Notes under the pieces: generated by a model
The model's database searches: none
What the model was told of the DNA's origin: nothing
Seen by the model: only the letters and a program-made list of their open reading frames with translations
Made by a program: the position numbers and the translations under genes
Shown here: positions 49,711 through 58,804 of the stretch, one piece after another
Position numbering within the stretch: the stretch's first letter is position 1
How the letters are laid out: each line of letters opens with the position of its first letter
From: Haloechinothrix sp033042135
Lineage (GTDB): Bacteria > Actinomycetota > Actinomycetes > Mycobacteriales > Pseudonocardiaceae
DNA: 64,000 nt
Direction of reading: 5' to 3'
NCBI RefSeq assembly: GCF_033042135.1
Contig: NZ_WBXM01000005.1
Span: 251,994 to 315,993, forward strand

Positions 49711-50862
49711 TCACAGGAACCGCGAGATGATCTCCTTCATGATCTCGTTGGTACCGCCGAATATCCGGTTGATCCTCACGTCGGTCCAGGCGCGCGCGAT
49801 GGGGTACTCGGTCATGTAACCGTAGCCGCCGAACAGCTGCACGCAGTCGTCGATGACCTTGTTGACGCGCTCGGTGGTCCACAGCTTGGCCATCGCCGCA
49901 CCCTGGACATCGAGCTCGCCGCGCAGGTGACGCTCGATGCACTGGTCGAGGAACGCGCGCCCGACCGCCGCCTCCGTGGCCGCCTCGGCCAGCGTGAACT
50001 TCGTGTTCTGGAAGTTGAAGACGGGCCTGCCGAAGGCCTCCCGCTCCTTGGTGTACTCCAGCGTCTGATTGATCGCCGCTTCCATGCCGGCCACAGCGGT
50101 CACCGCGATGATCAACCGCTCTTGCGGGAGCTGCTCCATGAGCTGGATGAAGCCCTGCCCCTCCTCGCTACCGAGCAAGTTGGCTGCGGGCACGCGGACG
50201 TCGTCGAAGAAAAGCTCGGCGGTGTCCTGCCCCTTCAGACCGACCTTGTCGAGCACCCTGCCTTTGCGGAATCCCTCCGATGCGGTCTCCACGGCGAACA
50301 GCGAGACGCCCTGCGCGCCCGCATCCGGATCGGTCTTGGCCGCGACTACGACCAGATCCGCGTGCGCGCCGTTGGTGATGAACGTCTTGGCCCCGCTGAT
50401 GCGGTAAGAGTCGCCGTCCCGCACCGCGCGCGTGGCGATGCTCTGCAGGTCCGACCCGGTGCCCGGCTCGGTCATCGCGATCGCGCCCACGTACTCCCCC
50501 GAGCACAGCTTGGGCAACCACTCCCGCTTGCGCTCCTCGGAGGCGTACTCCAGCAGGTAGTGCGCGACGATCCCGCTGTGCACGCTCACGCCCCAGGCAC
50601 CGTCCCCTGCGCGGGCCTGCTCCTCGTAGAGCACGGCCTCGTGCGCGAACGTGCCCCCGCCGCCGCCGTACTCCTCGGGAATGGACAGGCCGAGCAGGCC
50701 GACCTCGCCCGCCTTGCTCCAGAGCTCGCGATCGACCTGCTTGTTCTCGATCCACCGTTCTTGGTGCGGGGTGAGTTCCTTCTGGCAGAACGTTCGAGCG
50801 AGCTCGCGGAAAGCCTCGATATCCGGGTCGCTCCAGGAACTCTCGGGCAGGTTCAGCGGCAT
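49711..50862 (-). CDS. Acyl-CoA dehydrogenase
   Basis: 383 aa FAD flavoprotein oxidising acyl-CoA to enoyl-CoA. IPEEYGGGGG, MTEPGTGSDLQS and the C-terminal LFGGYGYMTEYPIARAWTD and RINRIFGGTNEIMKEI are typical. The usual YEG catalytic Glu near the C-terminus is replaced by GGT, so the base is more likely Glu in LPQERL (as in long-chain or isovaleryl-type enzymes). ATG 50862. First gene of the operon with the AMACR-like gene and divergent from tetR across a double palindrome. Confidence 0.92.
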   Translation of the reverse strand: MPLNLPESSWSDPDIEAFRELARTFCQKELTPHQERWIENKQVDRELWSKAGEVGLLGLSIPEEYGGGGGTFAHEAVLYEEQARAGDGAWGVSVHSGIVAHYLLEYASEERKREWLPKLCSGEYVGAIAMTEPGTGSDLQSIATRAVRDGDSYRISGAKTFITNGAHADLVVVAAKTDPDAGAQGVSLFAVETASEGFRKGRVLDKVGLKGQDTAELFFDDVRVPAANLLGSEEGQGFIQLMEQLPQERLIIAVTAVAGMEAAINQTLEYTKEREAFGRPVFNFQNTKFTLAEAATEAAVGRAFLDQCIERHLRGELDVQGAAMAKLWTTERVNKVIDDCVQLFGGYGYMTEYPIARAWTDVRINRIFGGTNEIMKEIISRFL

Positions 50863-50924
50863 GCCTGGGCCTCCTGTGTCTCCCCCGTGGCGCGGGTGTT
50901 CGCTAGCAAGAGCCGGGTGGAAAA

Positions 50925-50959
50925 CATTCCAACTGGAAGGTAAGTTCCAACTGGAATGT
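50925..50959. promoter_or_regulatory. Double-palindrome operator between acyl-CoA dehydrogenase and tetR
   Basis: Two exact copies of TTCCAACTGGAA at 50927-50938 and 50945-50956, 18 bp apart centre to centre, with outer flanks ACA and TGT making the whole 35-nt element an overall near-palindrome. Two TetR dimers could bind side by side on nearly the same helix face. Very strong candidate operator for the adjacent TetR. Confidence 0.8.
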
Positions 50960-50993
50960 ACAGCGTGCTCCGGGAGCGAGCAAGGAGGCGGGT

Positions 50994-51698
50994 GTGACGG
51001 GCACCAGGAGACCGGCGGGCACCGCCGAATCCGGCCTCGGTGACGGCCAGGACGACGGCATCGACCGGGCCGAGCATGGCGATCGGCACACTGCCCATGG
51101 CGGGCGAACCCATCGCACCCAGGCCGAACGCAGCGCCCATACCCGTACCGCGCTGCTCGACGCCACCATCGACTGCCTCATCGAGCTGGGGTATGCACGC
51201 ACCTCGCTGCACGAGATCTGCGCACGTGCGGGAGTGACCAAAGGGGCGCAGCAACACCACTTCAGCACCAAGGCCGAGCTCATGGCTGCAGCCGTGGAAC
51301 ACCTCACCCACCGGATCGGCGCCGAGATCCTCGACGCCGCGGGCACGCTGCCTGAAGGGCCCGCGCTCCTCGAGCGCGGGATCGAGCTCCTGTGGCAGGG
51401 CTTTTCCGGCACGCTATCGGCGGCGGTCATGGAACTGTGGGTGGCTGCCCGAACCGATCCGGAACTCGCCGAAGCCATCCGCCCGGTGGACCGCGCACTC
51501 GGCAGGGCCACGCTGGAACTGTTCTCGTCGATGGCGGGCGAGCCGCCGGGAACACGGCCAGAGGCACTGTTCTGGCTGACCGTGAACCTCATCCGGGGCC
51601 TTGCCCTCGACGCCCAGATCGGCGGTGATCCCGCTCGGCGCGAGCAGCTACTTGCCGAGTGGAAGCGCATCGTCATCGAGGTCTACCGACACCGGTGA
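50994..51698 (+). CDS. TetR family transcriptional regulator
   Basis: 234 aa. After a ~45-residue unstructured N-terminus the HTH is clear (LHEICARAGVTKGAQQHHF). The C-terminal domain is uncharacterised; family members beside acyl-CoA genes often bind acyl-CoA. GTG 50994. Divergent from the acyl-CoA dehydrogenase/AMACR operon with the 35-nt double operator between; it probably represses both directions. Confidence 0.9.
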   Translation: MTGTRRPAGTAESGLGDGQDDGIDRAEHGDRHTAHGGRTHRTQAERSAHTRTALLDATIDCLIELGYARTSLHEICARAGVTKGAQQHHFSTKAELMAAAVEHLTHRIGAEILDAAGTLPEGPALLERGIELLWQGFSGTLSAAVMELWVAARTDPELAEAIRPVDRALGRATLELFSSMAGEPPGTRPEALFWLTVNLIRGLALDAQIGGDPARREQLLAEWKRIVIEVYRHR

Positions 51699-51824
51699 CC
51701 ACGTTACGGCGAACGCTGCGCAACCTCTCCGGCGGCAACGCCGCAGACCACGCCACGCCTTGGGTCGGCGACCTACCAGCGGTATGCTCGACCTAAGCGC
51801 TACCGACGAGTAACAGGAGGCGCC

Positions 51825-53459
51825 ATGACTAGCACGATGCCGGCGGGTGCTGCCTCGCCCGACGCCGCGACCAGTACGACGGCCAGCAGGGCGGCCGAGA
51901 CGATCGGTGGCGTTCCCGGCGCCCCGCAGGCAGCGCGGGCACGGGAGTTGTTGCGGCGCACCACGGGAGGGCACGAAGCGCCGACCGTGGCGATGTCCGC
52001 GCCGTTCACCGGCGAGCCGATCGCGACCCTCGGCCAGGCAACCGACGCCGAGGCTCGCTCGGCCTTCACCGAAGCACGCGCAGCGCAGCGCTCCTGGTCC
52101 GCGGTTCCCCTCGCCGAACGCGAGCGGATGCTATTGCGCCTGCACGATCTCGTCCTGGAACGGCAGCAGGAGGCGATGGACCTGATCCAGGTCGAGACCG
52201 GCAAGGCCAGGATCGACGCGTTCGACGAGATCGCCGCCGTAGCGCTGTGTGCCGCCTACTACGGCAGGCGTAGCGCCAAGCTCCTCGGCACCCAGCGCAG
52301 AGCGGGGTTGATGCCCGGTCTCACCAAGGCCAGCGAGGTCCGTCACCCCAAGGGCGTCGTCGGCATCATCTCGCCATGGAACTACCCGCTGGCGCTGACC
52401 GCACTCGATGTGCTGCCCGCCCTCGTCGCGGGCAACGCCGTGGTGCACAAGCCCGACAATCAGACCGCGCTGACCGCGTTGTGGCTGCACGAGATCGCCG
52501 AGGAGGCCGGCTTCCCCCGCGAAATATGGCAGGTCCTGCTCGGTAGGGGCTCGACCATCGGGGATGCGCTGGTTGCCGAATCGGACTACGTGGGCTTCAC
52601 CGGCTCCACCGCCACAGGGAAACGTCTCGCCGGGCAGGTCGCCGAGCAGCTCACCGGTTTCTCCCTCGAGCTGGGCGGGAAGAACCCGATGGTCGTGCTG
52701 GACGATGCCCGGGTGCCGTCGGCTGCCAAGGGCGCGGTCACGGCGTGCTTCTCATCGGCAGGTCAGCTGTGCGTGTCCGTGGAGCGCGTGTACGTCCACG
52801 AATCGATCAAGGAGGAGTTCACTCGCGAGTTCGTCGCGGCCACCCGGCGGCTCCGCCTCGGGCGTGGGCTCGACTACAGCGCCGACATGGGATCGCTGAC
52901 CTCGCAGGAACAGTGGGAGAACGTCTCAGAGCACGTCACCGATGCCCGTGACAAGGGAGCCACCGTGCTGACCGGCGGCACAGCTCGGCCGGACATCGGT
53001 CCGTTGTTCTACGAGCCGACCGTGCTCACCGATGTCACGCCCGAGATGAGCGTGTACGCGGAGGAGACCTTCGGCCCGGTGGTGTCCATCTACGGCTACA
53101 CCGATCTCGACGACGCCGTGGCACGCGCGAATGCCACCCCGTATGGCCTCAACGCGAGCGTATGGACCGGTGACATCCCACGTGGCCGCGCGGTGGCCTC
53201 ACGCATCCGCGCGGGCACCGTCAACATCAACGAAGGGTTCGCCGCCAGTTTCGCCTCCGTCGATGCCCCGATGGGTGGGATGGGCGAGTCCGGCGTTGGC
53301 AGGCGTAACGGCGCCGAAGGGCTGCTACGTTACACCGAATCGCAGAGCATCGTCGCCCAGCGTGGCCTGCGGCTGCGGCCGTTCCGCGGGATGCCGCCCG
53401 GTCTGTGGACCAGGATCATGACGGCGAGTATCAGGGCGTTGCGCCACGTTCGCCGCTAA
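51825..53459 (+). CDS. gabD2: Succinic semialdehyde dehydrogenase (GabD2-like)
   Basis: 544 aa aldehyde dehydrogenase, N-terminally extended as in mycobacterial GabD2. IISPWNYPLALTALDVLPAL binds cofactor, VGFTGSTATGK and ELGGKNPMVVLDDA hold the catalytic Glu, and SSAGQLCVSVERVYV the catalytic Cys. Oxidises succinic semialdehyde to succinate, closing GABA or 4-hydroxybutyrate pathways. ATG 51825 after AGGAGG. The 3' end overlaps the giant regulator gene by 29 nt on the opposite strand. Confidence 0.9.
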   Translation: MTSTMPAGAASPDAATSTTASRAAETIGGVPGAPQAARARELLRRTTGGHEAPTVAMSAPFTGEPIATLGQATDAEARSAFTEARAAQRSWSAVPLAERERMLLRLHDLVLERQQEAMDLIQVETGKARIDAFDEIAAVALCAAYYGRRSAKLLGTQRRAGLMPGLTKASEVRHPKGVVGIISPWNYPLALTALDVLPALVAGNAVVHKPDNQTALTALWLHEIAEEAGFPREIWQVLLGRGSTIGDALVAESDYVGFTGSTATGKRLAGQVAEQLTGFSLELGGKNPMVVLDDARVPSAAKGAVTACFSSAGQLCVSVERVYVHESIKEEFTREFVAATRRLRLGRGLDYSADMGSLTSQEQWENVSEHVTDARDKGATVLTGGTARPDIGPLFYEPTVLTDVTPEMSVYAEETFGPVVSIYGYTDLDDAVARANATPYGLNASVWTGDIPRGRAVASRIRAGTVNINEGFAASFASVDAPMGGMGESGVGRRNGAEGLLRYTESQSIVAQRGLRLRPFRGMPPGLWTRIMTASIRALRHVRR

Positions 53460-56400
53460 CCTGGCTGTCGGGCTCGGACGGCCCGGACAGCAGAGCTCGA
53501 TCGTAGGCGATGGCCACGGCCTCGGCCCGCCTGCTCGCACCGAGTTTGGCCATCGTACGCGACAGGTGCACGCTGACGGTCTTCTCGCTGATGTAGAGCT
53601 GCTCGCCGATCTGCCGATTGGTCCTGCCGAGCGCGACCAGCTCGAGCACGGCCAGCTCTCGCTCGGTCAGCGGGTTCGCGACCGCGGGGTGCCGCGACAC
53701 CTGGCCGTTGCCACGCGCCGCGCGCGCCCGCGCTGCCGTTGCCGCCACCGCATCACGCAACGGTGCCGCACCGAGATGCTCCGCGGTGGCGTGCGCGTCA
53801 GCGAGCAGCTCGGCGACCGCCGGCCCCGCATCCCGCTGACCGACGGTGACCAGCAGCGCCTCGGCCTGGCGCCACCGGCAGACCGCCTGGTCGTAGACGG
53901 CGCCGTAATCGAAGGCACGCGCCGCTTCCCGCCACAGTTCGGGGGAACCTCCGCCGCGCAGCCTGCTCGCCTCCGCCTCGGCCCTGGCGAGCCACGCGAT
54001 GGCTTCCGGGCCGATCTGGCGCGTCGCGTGACTCGGGGCACTCATCGACGCGCGAGCACGATCGAGCAGATCCTCCCCCGTACCGATCGCGGCGTCCTCA
54101 CGCTCGCGGTCGCCCTCTCGCCGTGCCTCGGCCGCCACGCCAACGGCCGAGGCAATACCGTGGGCGGCGATACGGATCACCGCGAGCAACCCCGGTCCCG
54201 GGCCGTCGCACCGGTCGAGACCGGTACGCGCCCATCGCAGCCCTTCCTCGTGATCGCCCTGCCAGCACGCCATCTCGGCACCCACCGCGGCAGCGGCAAT
54301 GGCGATCAACAGTTCGGTACCGACATACGGCCGCATCTCGGCCATCAGCCGCCCCGCATCGGCGAAGTGGCCCTGCGCCACGGCAGCGTGCGCGATCGGA
54401 CCGGCCAGCAGCGCCGCGGCGATCTCCGGCAACGCGCTCCTTACCGGCTCCGCGGTGTCCAGCCCAGCCCACTCGCCCCGGACGTACCGTAGGTGCAACT
54501 GGCGAACCCGGGATTCCACCGCGTGTCCGTTCAGCGCGGTACCCGCCGCTTCGGCCCTGGCCACCGCCTCGTCGTAGGTGGCGAGTGCGTCGTTGAGCTC
54601 GCCCTGTTCGTCGTAGCTCAGTCCGAGGAAGTAGCGCGCCATCAGCTCGGTCCCGATCGCACCAGCCTCCCGTGCACGGTCTCTGGCCAGGCACAGGTGC
54701 TCCCGCGCAGCGGGCGGTGTGCCTGCCTTCTCCGCGAGGCGCCCGATGGTGATCAACGCATCCGCTTCCGCGCCCCCGAAGCCGCCCGCGCGCGCCTCGG
54801 CGAGGGCGGTGTGGGCGCTGCCGAGGGCTTCGTCGTCGTTTCCGAGTCCTCGCAGGATCCGGGCACGCACCGCCAGCACCCAGGTCCGGGTATGGCTCGC
54901 AGGCGCATCGATCACCAGCTGCCATGCCCGGTCGATGACCGACGCTGCCTCGGCGAGTGAACCCGTCAGTCCGAGCAGCGCCCGGGCGAGCCGCAGGTAC
55001 GTCGTGGCGGCTTCCTCCGCGTCCCCCTCCCACGGCCCGCTGGCAAGCAGCTCGACCGCTGCACGCGCGTACGAGATCGAGCGGTCCGGCTCACCTGCAG
55101 CCCCTGCGGCCCGCGAGGCCCGCCTGGTGAGTTCCAACTCGTTCGCGGCTGCGGGGCGTTCCGGCGGCGGCACCGCGTGCCAGATTCGCAGCGCTCGCTC
55201 CAGGTGTCGCAACACCGAGGCGGGCGCGCCGACCGACTGCGCCTCCTCGGCGGCGCGCAGCGAGGCAGCCAGCGCCGTCGGCAGATCGTTGCTTTCCAGG
55301 CTGTGATAGGCGAGCTGGGCGGCAACGCCCCGCTGGCGCATTCCCACCAGCCGGTGAGCGTAAGCGGCGTGCAGCCGGGCGCGCTCCCCAGGCAGCAGGT
55401 CGGTGTAGACAGCCTCGCGCAGCAGGGAATGCCGGAACGCATAGTACCGGCCGTCGACCACAAGCACGTTGTGCTGCACGGCCTCACGTAACGCGTCTTC
55501 CAGCTCGAGCTCGTCGTTGCCCGCGACATCCGCCAGCGCGGAGTGCGCCACCGCGCCGTGAGCGACCGAGACGGTCCGCAACAGTCGCCGCACCGCCTGT
55601 GGCAGCCGCTCCAACCGCGCCAACAGCACCTCGGCCAGCTCCGCGGGCAGCTCGTGCCCGTCACCGGCCCCGGCGGCGACGAGCTCCTCGAGCAGGAACG
55701 GGTTGCCTTCGGCGCGCCGCACGATGCCGCGCGCCGCATCCGCCGACAGCTGTCCCTCACCGATGGCGTCCACGAACGCCCGCGCGTCGTCCTCGGTCAG
55801 CGCGGGCAGCTCGATGCGCTCCACGGTCGCCGTCCGCGCCAACTCGGCGAGTAACGTCCGTAACGGGTGACGTCGGTGGACATCGTCATGTCGATAGGTA
55901 ACCACCACGAGCAGCCGCTGTGACCTCAACCGCGCCAGCAGGAACGCCAGCATGTCGCGGGTCGAGGCATCCGCCCAGTGCAGGTCCTCGACCACGAGCA
56001 CGACGGGCCGGGCAGCCGCCAGCTCGGTCAGCGCCGACCGCACCGCGTCGAACAGCTGGAGCTGGCCGATGTCCTGCTCGACGTTCGTCCGCCCGGCGTT
56101 CTCGTGATCGACGGCCAGCGGTGTACCCTCCGGGCCCACGGGCACCACTGCCGGGATCGTGGCCGCCCGCTGCGGCAACAACCACTCCAGCGCGGGGCGC
56201 TGCTGCACGACCTGCTCCAGTTCAGGGCTGTGCGTGGCGGCCAGCGAGGCCAGCGCCTCGGAGAACGGCAAGTACGGCAACGCACCTTCGGCCATATCGG
56301 TACACCGCCCGGTCACCACCAGCGCACCCATCTCCCGCGCCCGAGTGCCGAGCTCGGCGACCAGCCGGGACTTACCCACCCCGGCGTCACCCGACAGCAG

Positions 56401-56505
56401 AACTCCCCCGGCCACCCCCGACGCGGCCCGGTCCAGCGCGCTGCCCAGTCGCATCAGCTCGTCGCTCCTGCCGATCAACGGTATCCCGGAACCCAGTCGA
56501 GGCAT
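53431..56505 (-). CDS. Large ATP-binding LuxR family regulator (LAL type)
   Basis: 1024 aa. N-terminal AAA/STAND ATPase with Walker A LLSGDAGVGKSRLVAEL and Walker B-like VVLVVEDLHWADAST; a long helical repeat region (~330-930) resembling TPR/MalT arrays; C-terminal LuxR-type HTH (LTERELAVLELVALGRTNRQ, then KTVSVHLSRTMAKLG). An ATP-gated transcription activator with unknown inducer. ATG 56505 starts at the family N-terminus RLGSGIPLIGR. A small gene lies 94 nt upstream on the same strand. Confidence 0.9.
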   Translation of the reverse strand: MPRLGSGIPLIGRSDELMRLGSALDRAASGVAGGVLLSGDAGVGKSRLVAELGTRAREMGALVVTGRCTDMAEGALPYLPFSEALASLAATHSPELEQVVQQRPALEWLLPQRAATIPAVVPVGPEGTPLAVDHENAGRTNVEQDIGQLQLFDAVRSALTELAAARPVVLVVEDLHWADASTRDMLAFLLARLRSQRLLVVVTYRHDDVHRRHPLRTLLAELARTATVERIELPALTEDDARAFVDAIGEGQLSADAARGIVRRAEGNPFLLEELVAAGAGDGHELPAELAEVLLARLERLPQAVRRLLRTVSVAHGAVAHSALADVAGNDELELEDALREAVQHNVLVVDGRYYAFRHSLLREAVYTDLLPGERARLHAAYAHRLVGMRQRGVAAQLAYHSLESNDLPTALAASLRAAEEAQSVGAPASVLRHLERALRIWHAVPPPERPAAANELELTRRASRAAGAAGEPDRSISYARAAVELLASGPWEGDAEEAATTYLRLARALLGLTGSLAEAASVIDRAWQLVIDAPASHTRTWVLAVRARILRGLGNDDEALGSAHTALAEARAGGFGGAEADALITIGRLAEKAGTPPAAREHLCLARDRAREAGAIGTELMARYFLGLSYDEQGELNDALATYDEAVARAEAAGTALNGHAVESRVRQLHLRYVRGEWAGLDTAEPVRSALPEIAAALLAGPIAHAAVAQGHFADAGRLMAEMRPYVGTELLIAIAAAAVGAEMACWQGDHEEGLRWARTGLDRCDGPGPGLLAVIRIAAHGIASAVGVAAEARREGDREREDAAIGTGEDLLDRARASMSAPSHATRQIGPEAIAWLARAEAEASRLRGGGSPELWREAARAFDYGAVYDQAVCRWRQAEALLVTVGQRDAGPAVAELLADAHATAEHLGAAPLRDAVAATAARARAARGNGQVSRHPAVANPLTERELAVLELVALGRTNRQIGEQLYISEKTVSVHLSRTMAKLGASRRAEAVAIAYDRALLSGPSEPDSQVSGERGATP

Positions 56506-56599
56506 ACCAGCATTCTCGCCGATACCACCGACATCGGCGGCGTCACCGGGGTCGGCGGTCGGGTGGCGGCGACCGGTCGAGCCGCCGAGCGCACCGCGG

Positions 56600-56944
56600 T
56601 CAACAACCCGAGGGCAGCCGCGCGCGCCCCCGGTAGCACTTCGGGCGATCGGCATGCTCTCCGGCTCGTCCGTCCGTTACAGTGCCCGCGGTCATGCCGG
56701 GAACGCCCGCGGCATCGCCGCGTGACGACCCAGGGGGACCCGCTGCGCTGCCGTCGTCGCCCGCCGCACCGGCGCCGGGTTGCCCACGCCCGGTGTCGCC
56801 GCGCCCGGTCATCCCGTCCGATGCCGCTCGTCCGCGCCGCCGGGCCCGTCGTCCCCTGCGGATCGCGGCGGCGTCGGCGGCGAGCTGCTCGCGACGGTAG
56901 GTGATCTCGGCCTCGATCCCGTCGATCATCGCGTGCCATGCCAT
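56600..56944 (-). CDS. Hypothetical basic small protein
   Basis: 114 aa. MAWHAMIDGIEAEITYRREQ begins an amphipathic, Arg-rich helix (RRGRRARRRGRA); the rest is a low-complexity Gly/Ala/Asp/Arg tail. ATG 56944 follows GAGG by 8 nt. No known domain. The coding call rests on the start context and a plausible N-terminus; the tail could be partly non-coding. Confidence 0.45.
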   Translation of the reverse strand: MAWHAMIDGIEAEITYRREQLAADAAAIRRGRRARRRGRAASDGMTGRGDTGRGQPGAGAAGDDGSAAGPPGSSRGDAAGVPGMTAGTVTDGRAGEHADRPKCYRGRARLPSGC

Positions 56945-57054
56945 CCGACTACCTCGCTTCCCGTGCTGCCGTCCCCTTGAAGGAAAGCCTGGAGGTAAGG
57001 CCGGGTGCACGGCATCGGGCGATCACGCAGGATGGCGGAGACCCGGTACGACAA

Positions 57055-57101
57055 CGGCCCCTTACCCCGGGGACATCCATCGCTACCGGGGTAAGGGGCC
57101 G
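57055..57101 (-). terminator. 16-bp terminator hairpin
   Basis: Perfect 16-bp arms (CGGCCCCTTACCCCGG at 57055-57070, CCGGGGTAAGGGGCCG at 57086-57101) with a 15-nt loop, 73 nt downstream of the DUF397 stop on the minus strand. Confidence 0.85.
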
Positions 57102-57173
57102 CATCGATTACTGCCGGTGGCGTAGACGACCACGTCGCCGTACGCGAGCGGCATCGGTGCCGGTTAGTGCCGG

Positions 57174-57380
57174 TTAGTGCTGCCCGCGCCGTGCCTCCAG
57201 CTGCCCGGTACGCGCTGCGGAGAGCATCAACCGCCACGAGGATCCCGGAACGGCGAGCACACCGCTCGACGGTTGTTTCGAATCACGCACCAGCGCGTCG
57301 GCACCGCGGTAGTCGACCTCGACACAGTCGTTGCCGCCACCGCTGTATCGGCTCTTACGCCACCGTGCACCATCATTCAT
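57174..57380 (-). CDS. DUF397 domain protein
   Basis: 68 aa. ARWRKSRYSGGGNDCVEVDY, then VLVRDSKQP-like ALVRDSKQPS and a C-terminal WRLMLSAARTG match DUF397, small proteins encoded next to XRE-DUF5753 regulators across actinobacteria (WhiJ-type systems). The partner is at 57464-58330, 83 nt upstream on the same strand. Members are proposed to antagonise the regulator, some with toxin-antitoxin-like behaviour. ATG 57380. Confidence 0.88.
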   Translation of the reverse strand: MNDGARWRKSRYSGGGNDCVEVDYRGADALVRDSKQPSSGVLAVPGSSWRLMLSAARTGQLEARRGQH

Positions 57381-57463
57381 GACTCCCCACTCCTCGATTC
57401 TCACATCAGTTCCTGCATTACTGCGCGGACTCTCGCATACCGTCGCACAGAACTCAACGAGCG

Positions 57464-58330
57464 CTACATCGCGCTCTCGCCGCCTTGCACAGCGAAGGCA
57501 AGGTGGCTGATCAGCCGCACCGACTCGTCGTGATCGAGCGCGCAGGCACGCAGGTGCTCGAACATCAGTGAGTAACGCCGCACTTCCTCCGGCTCCTCGA
57601 GGAAGACACCCCCGGTCGTGCTGTCCACGTACACCACATCGGCATCGGCCTCGTCCGGAAAACCCAGGATGAGGAACGGCCCTTCCATACCGGCATGCGC
57701 CCCGGCACCGAACGGTACGACCTGGAGCGTGATGTGCGGGAGTCGAGCCGCATCACACAGCCTGGCGAGCTGCTCGACCATGACCTCACGGCCACCGACC
57801 TCACGGCGCAGCACGGCCTCGTCCATCACCGCGACGTACGACGGCGGCGACGCCTCGGTGAGCAACCGCTGCCGCCGCATACGGGCGGACACCCTGCGTT
57901 TGATCTCGGCATCCGAGGCATTGGGCCGCATCGCCGAGATCACCGCGTTGGCGTACCGGCGGGTCTGCAACAACCCAGGGATCAGCAACGCCTGGAACGC
58001 GCGAAGCGAGTCGGCGTCGGCCTCCAGACCGACGAACGATCCGGTGAACACCTCACTGTAGGCGTGCCACCAGCCACGAGCCCTGGCATCGTGCGCGAGC
58101 TGGACCAGCTCCTCCAGTTCCTGACCGTCGACCCCGTACAGCCGGAGCATGCTCCTGGCATCCTGCGGCCGGACACCGACGTGTCCGGTCTCGATACGGC
58201 TGACCTTCGAAGCCGAGCACCGCAGATGCCCGCTGACCTCGCCGATCGTCAGCTCGGCCGCCTCGCGCAGCCTGCGCAGCTCACTCGCCAGCCTGCGCTT
58301 GCCCACCTCCGGCCCGTGTCCTCGTGCCAT
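57464..58330 (-). CDS. XRE family regulator with DUF5753 (WhiJ-like)
   Basis: 288 aa. N-terminal HTH (LTIGEVSGHLRCSASKVSRI, ~28-47) and C-terminal DUF5753 (LIPGLLQTRRYANAVI, ~116; VVPFGAGAHAGMEGPF). Such regulators work with DUF397 proteins in actinobacterial development and antibiotic control. ATG 58330. Part of a two-gene unit with the downstream DUF397 gene, ended by the hairpin at 57055-57101. Confidence 0.9.
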   Translation of the reverse strand: MARGHGPEVGKRRLASELRRLREAAELTIGEVSGHLRCSASKVSRIETGHVGVRPQDARSMLRLYGVDGQELEELVQLAHDARARGWWHAYSEVFTGSFVGLEADADSLRAFQALLIPGLLQTRRYANAVISAMRPNASDAEIKRRVSARMRRQRLLTEASPPSYVAVMDEAVLRREVGGREVMVEQLARLCDAARLPHITLQVVPFGAGAHAGMEGPFLILGFPDEADADVVYVDSTTGGVFLEEPEEVRRYSLMFEHLRACALDHDESVRLISHLAFAVQGGESAM

Positions 58331-58804
58331 GACGGCACCTCCGCATCCCTCCTAGGCCTGGCCGCGGAGCTGCTCGCACGCTCACTGCGCGGGACTTCCC
58401 GGCGCAGCCCCTCGACGTGCTGCCTCGCGACGGCCTCCTGTACGCACTCCACCGGCCCATCTAATCAGGTGGATCCAAACAGGGTGCTGCACGTTCCGGT
58501 GGAACGCGACCGCGCGCGACGACGGGCACCACCTTGTGCAACTTGCAGGGTCGGTGTGTAGACTCGCAACCGCACCCTGCGGTGGGTGTGGTTCACGCGC
58601 ACCCCACCGTGTCGGCGGCGACCCTCCCCAGGTCCCCCTTCGCCGTCGGAACAGGGTGCACGGAGTCCGGGGTCGTACATCCCCCGACCGGCCCCGGACT
58701 CCTCCATTCCCATCCAGCCTCGCGGTACGAGTGCGGCCGCAGGAGGTTCTCAGCGTGCCCCACGCCGGGAACCTCCCGAGAGCGGCGGCCACCGTGCATC
58801 GTGC
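58331..58804. other. Gene-free region between XRE regulator and tesB
   Basis: 474 nt. It carries the XRE gene promoter on the minus strand. I see no credible gene. A perfect AGGAGG stands 8 nt before a GTG at 58755, but the 57-codon frame behind it lies mostly antisense to tesB and reads like a shadow. A possible -10 (TAGACT, ~58558) suggests some plus-strand transcription. Confidence 0.4.

Noticed and set aside
57157..57180. Tandem repeat of TTAGTGCCGG at the DUF397 stop
   Set aside because: Two and a half copies only, within the 3' end of the gene; no likely function.
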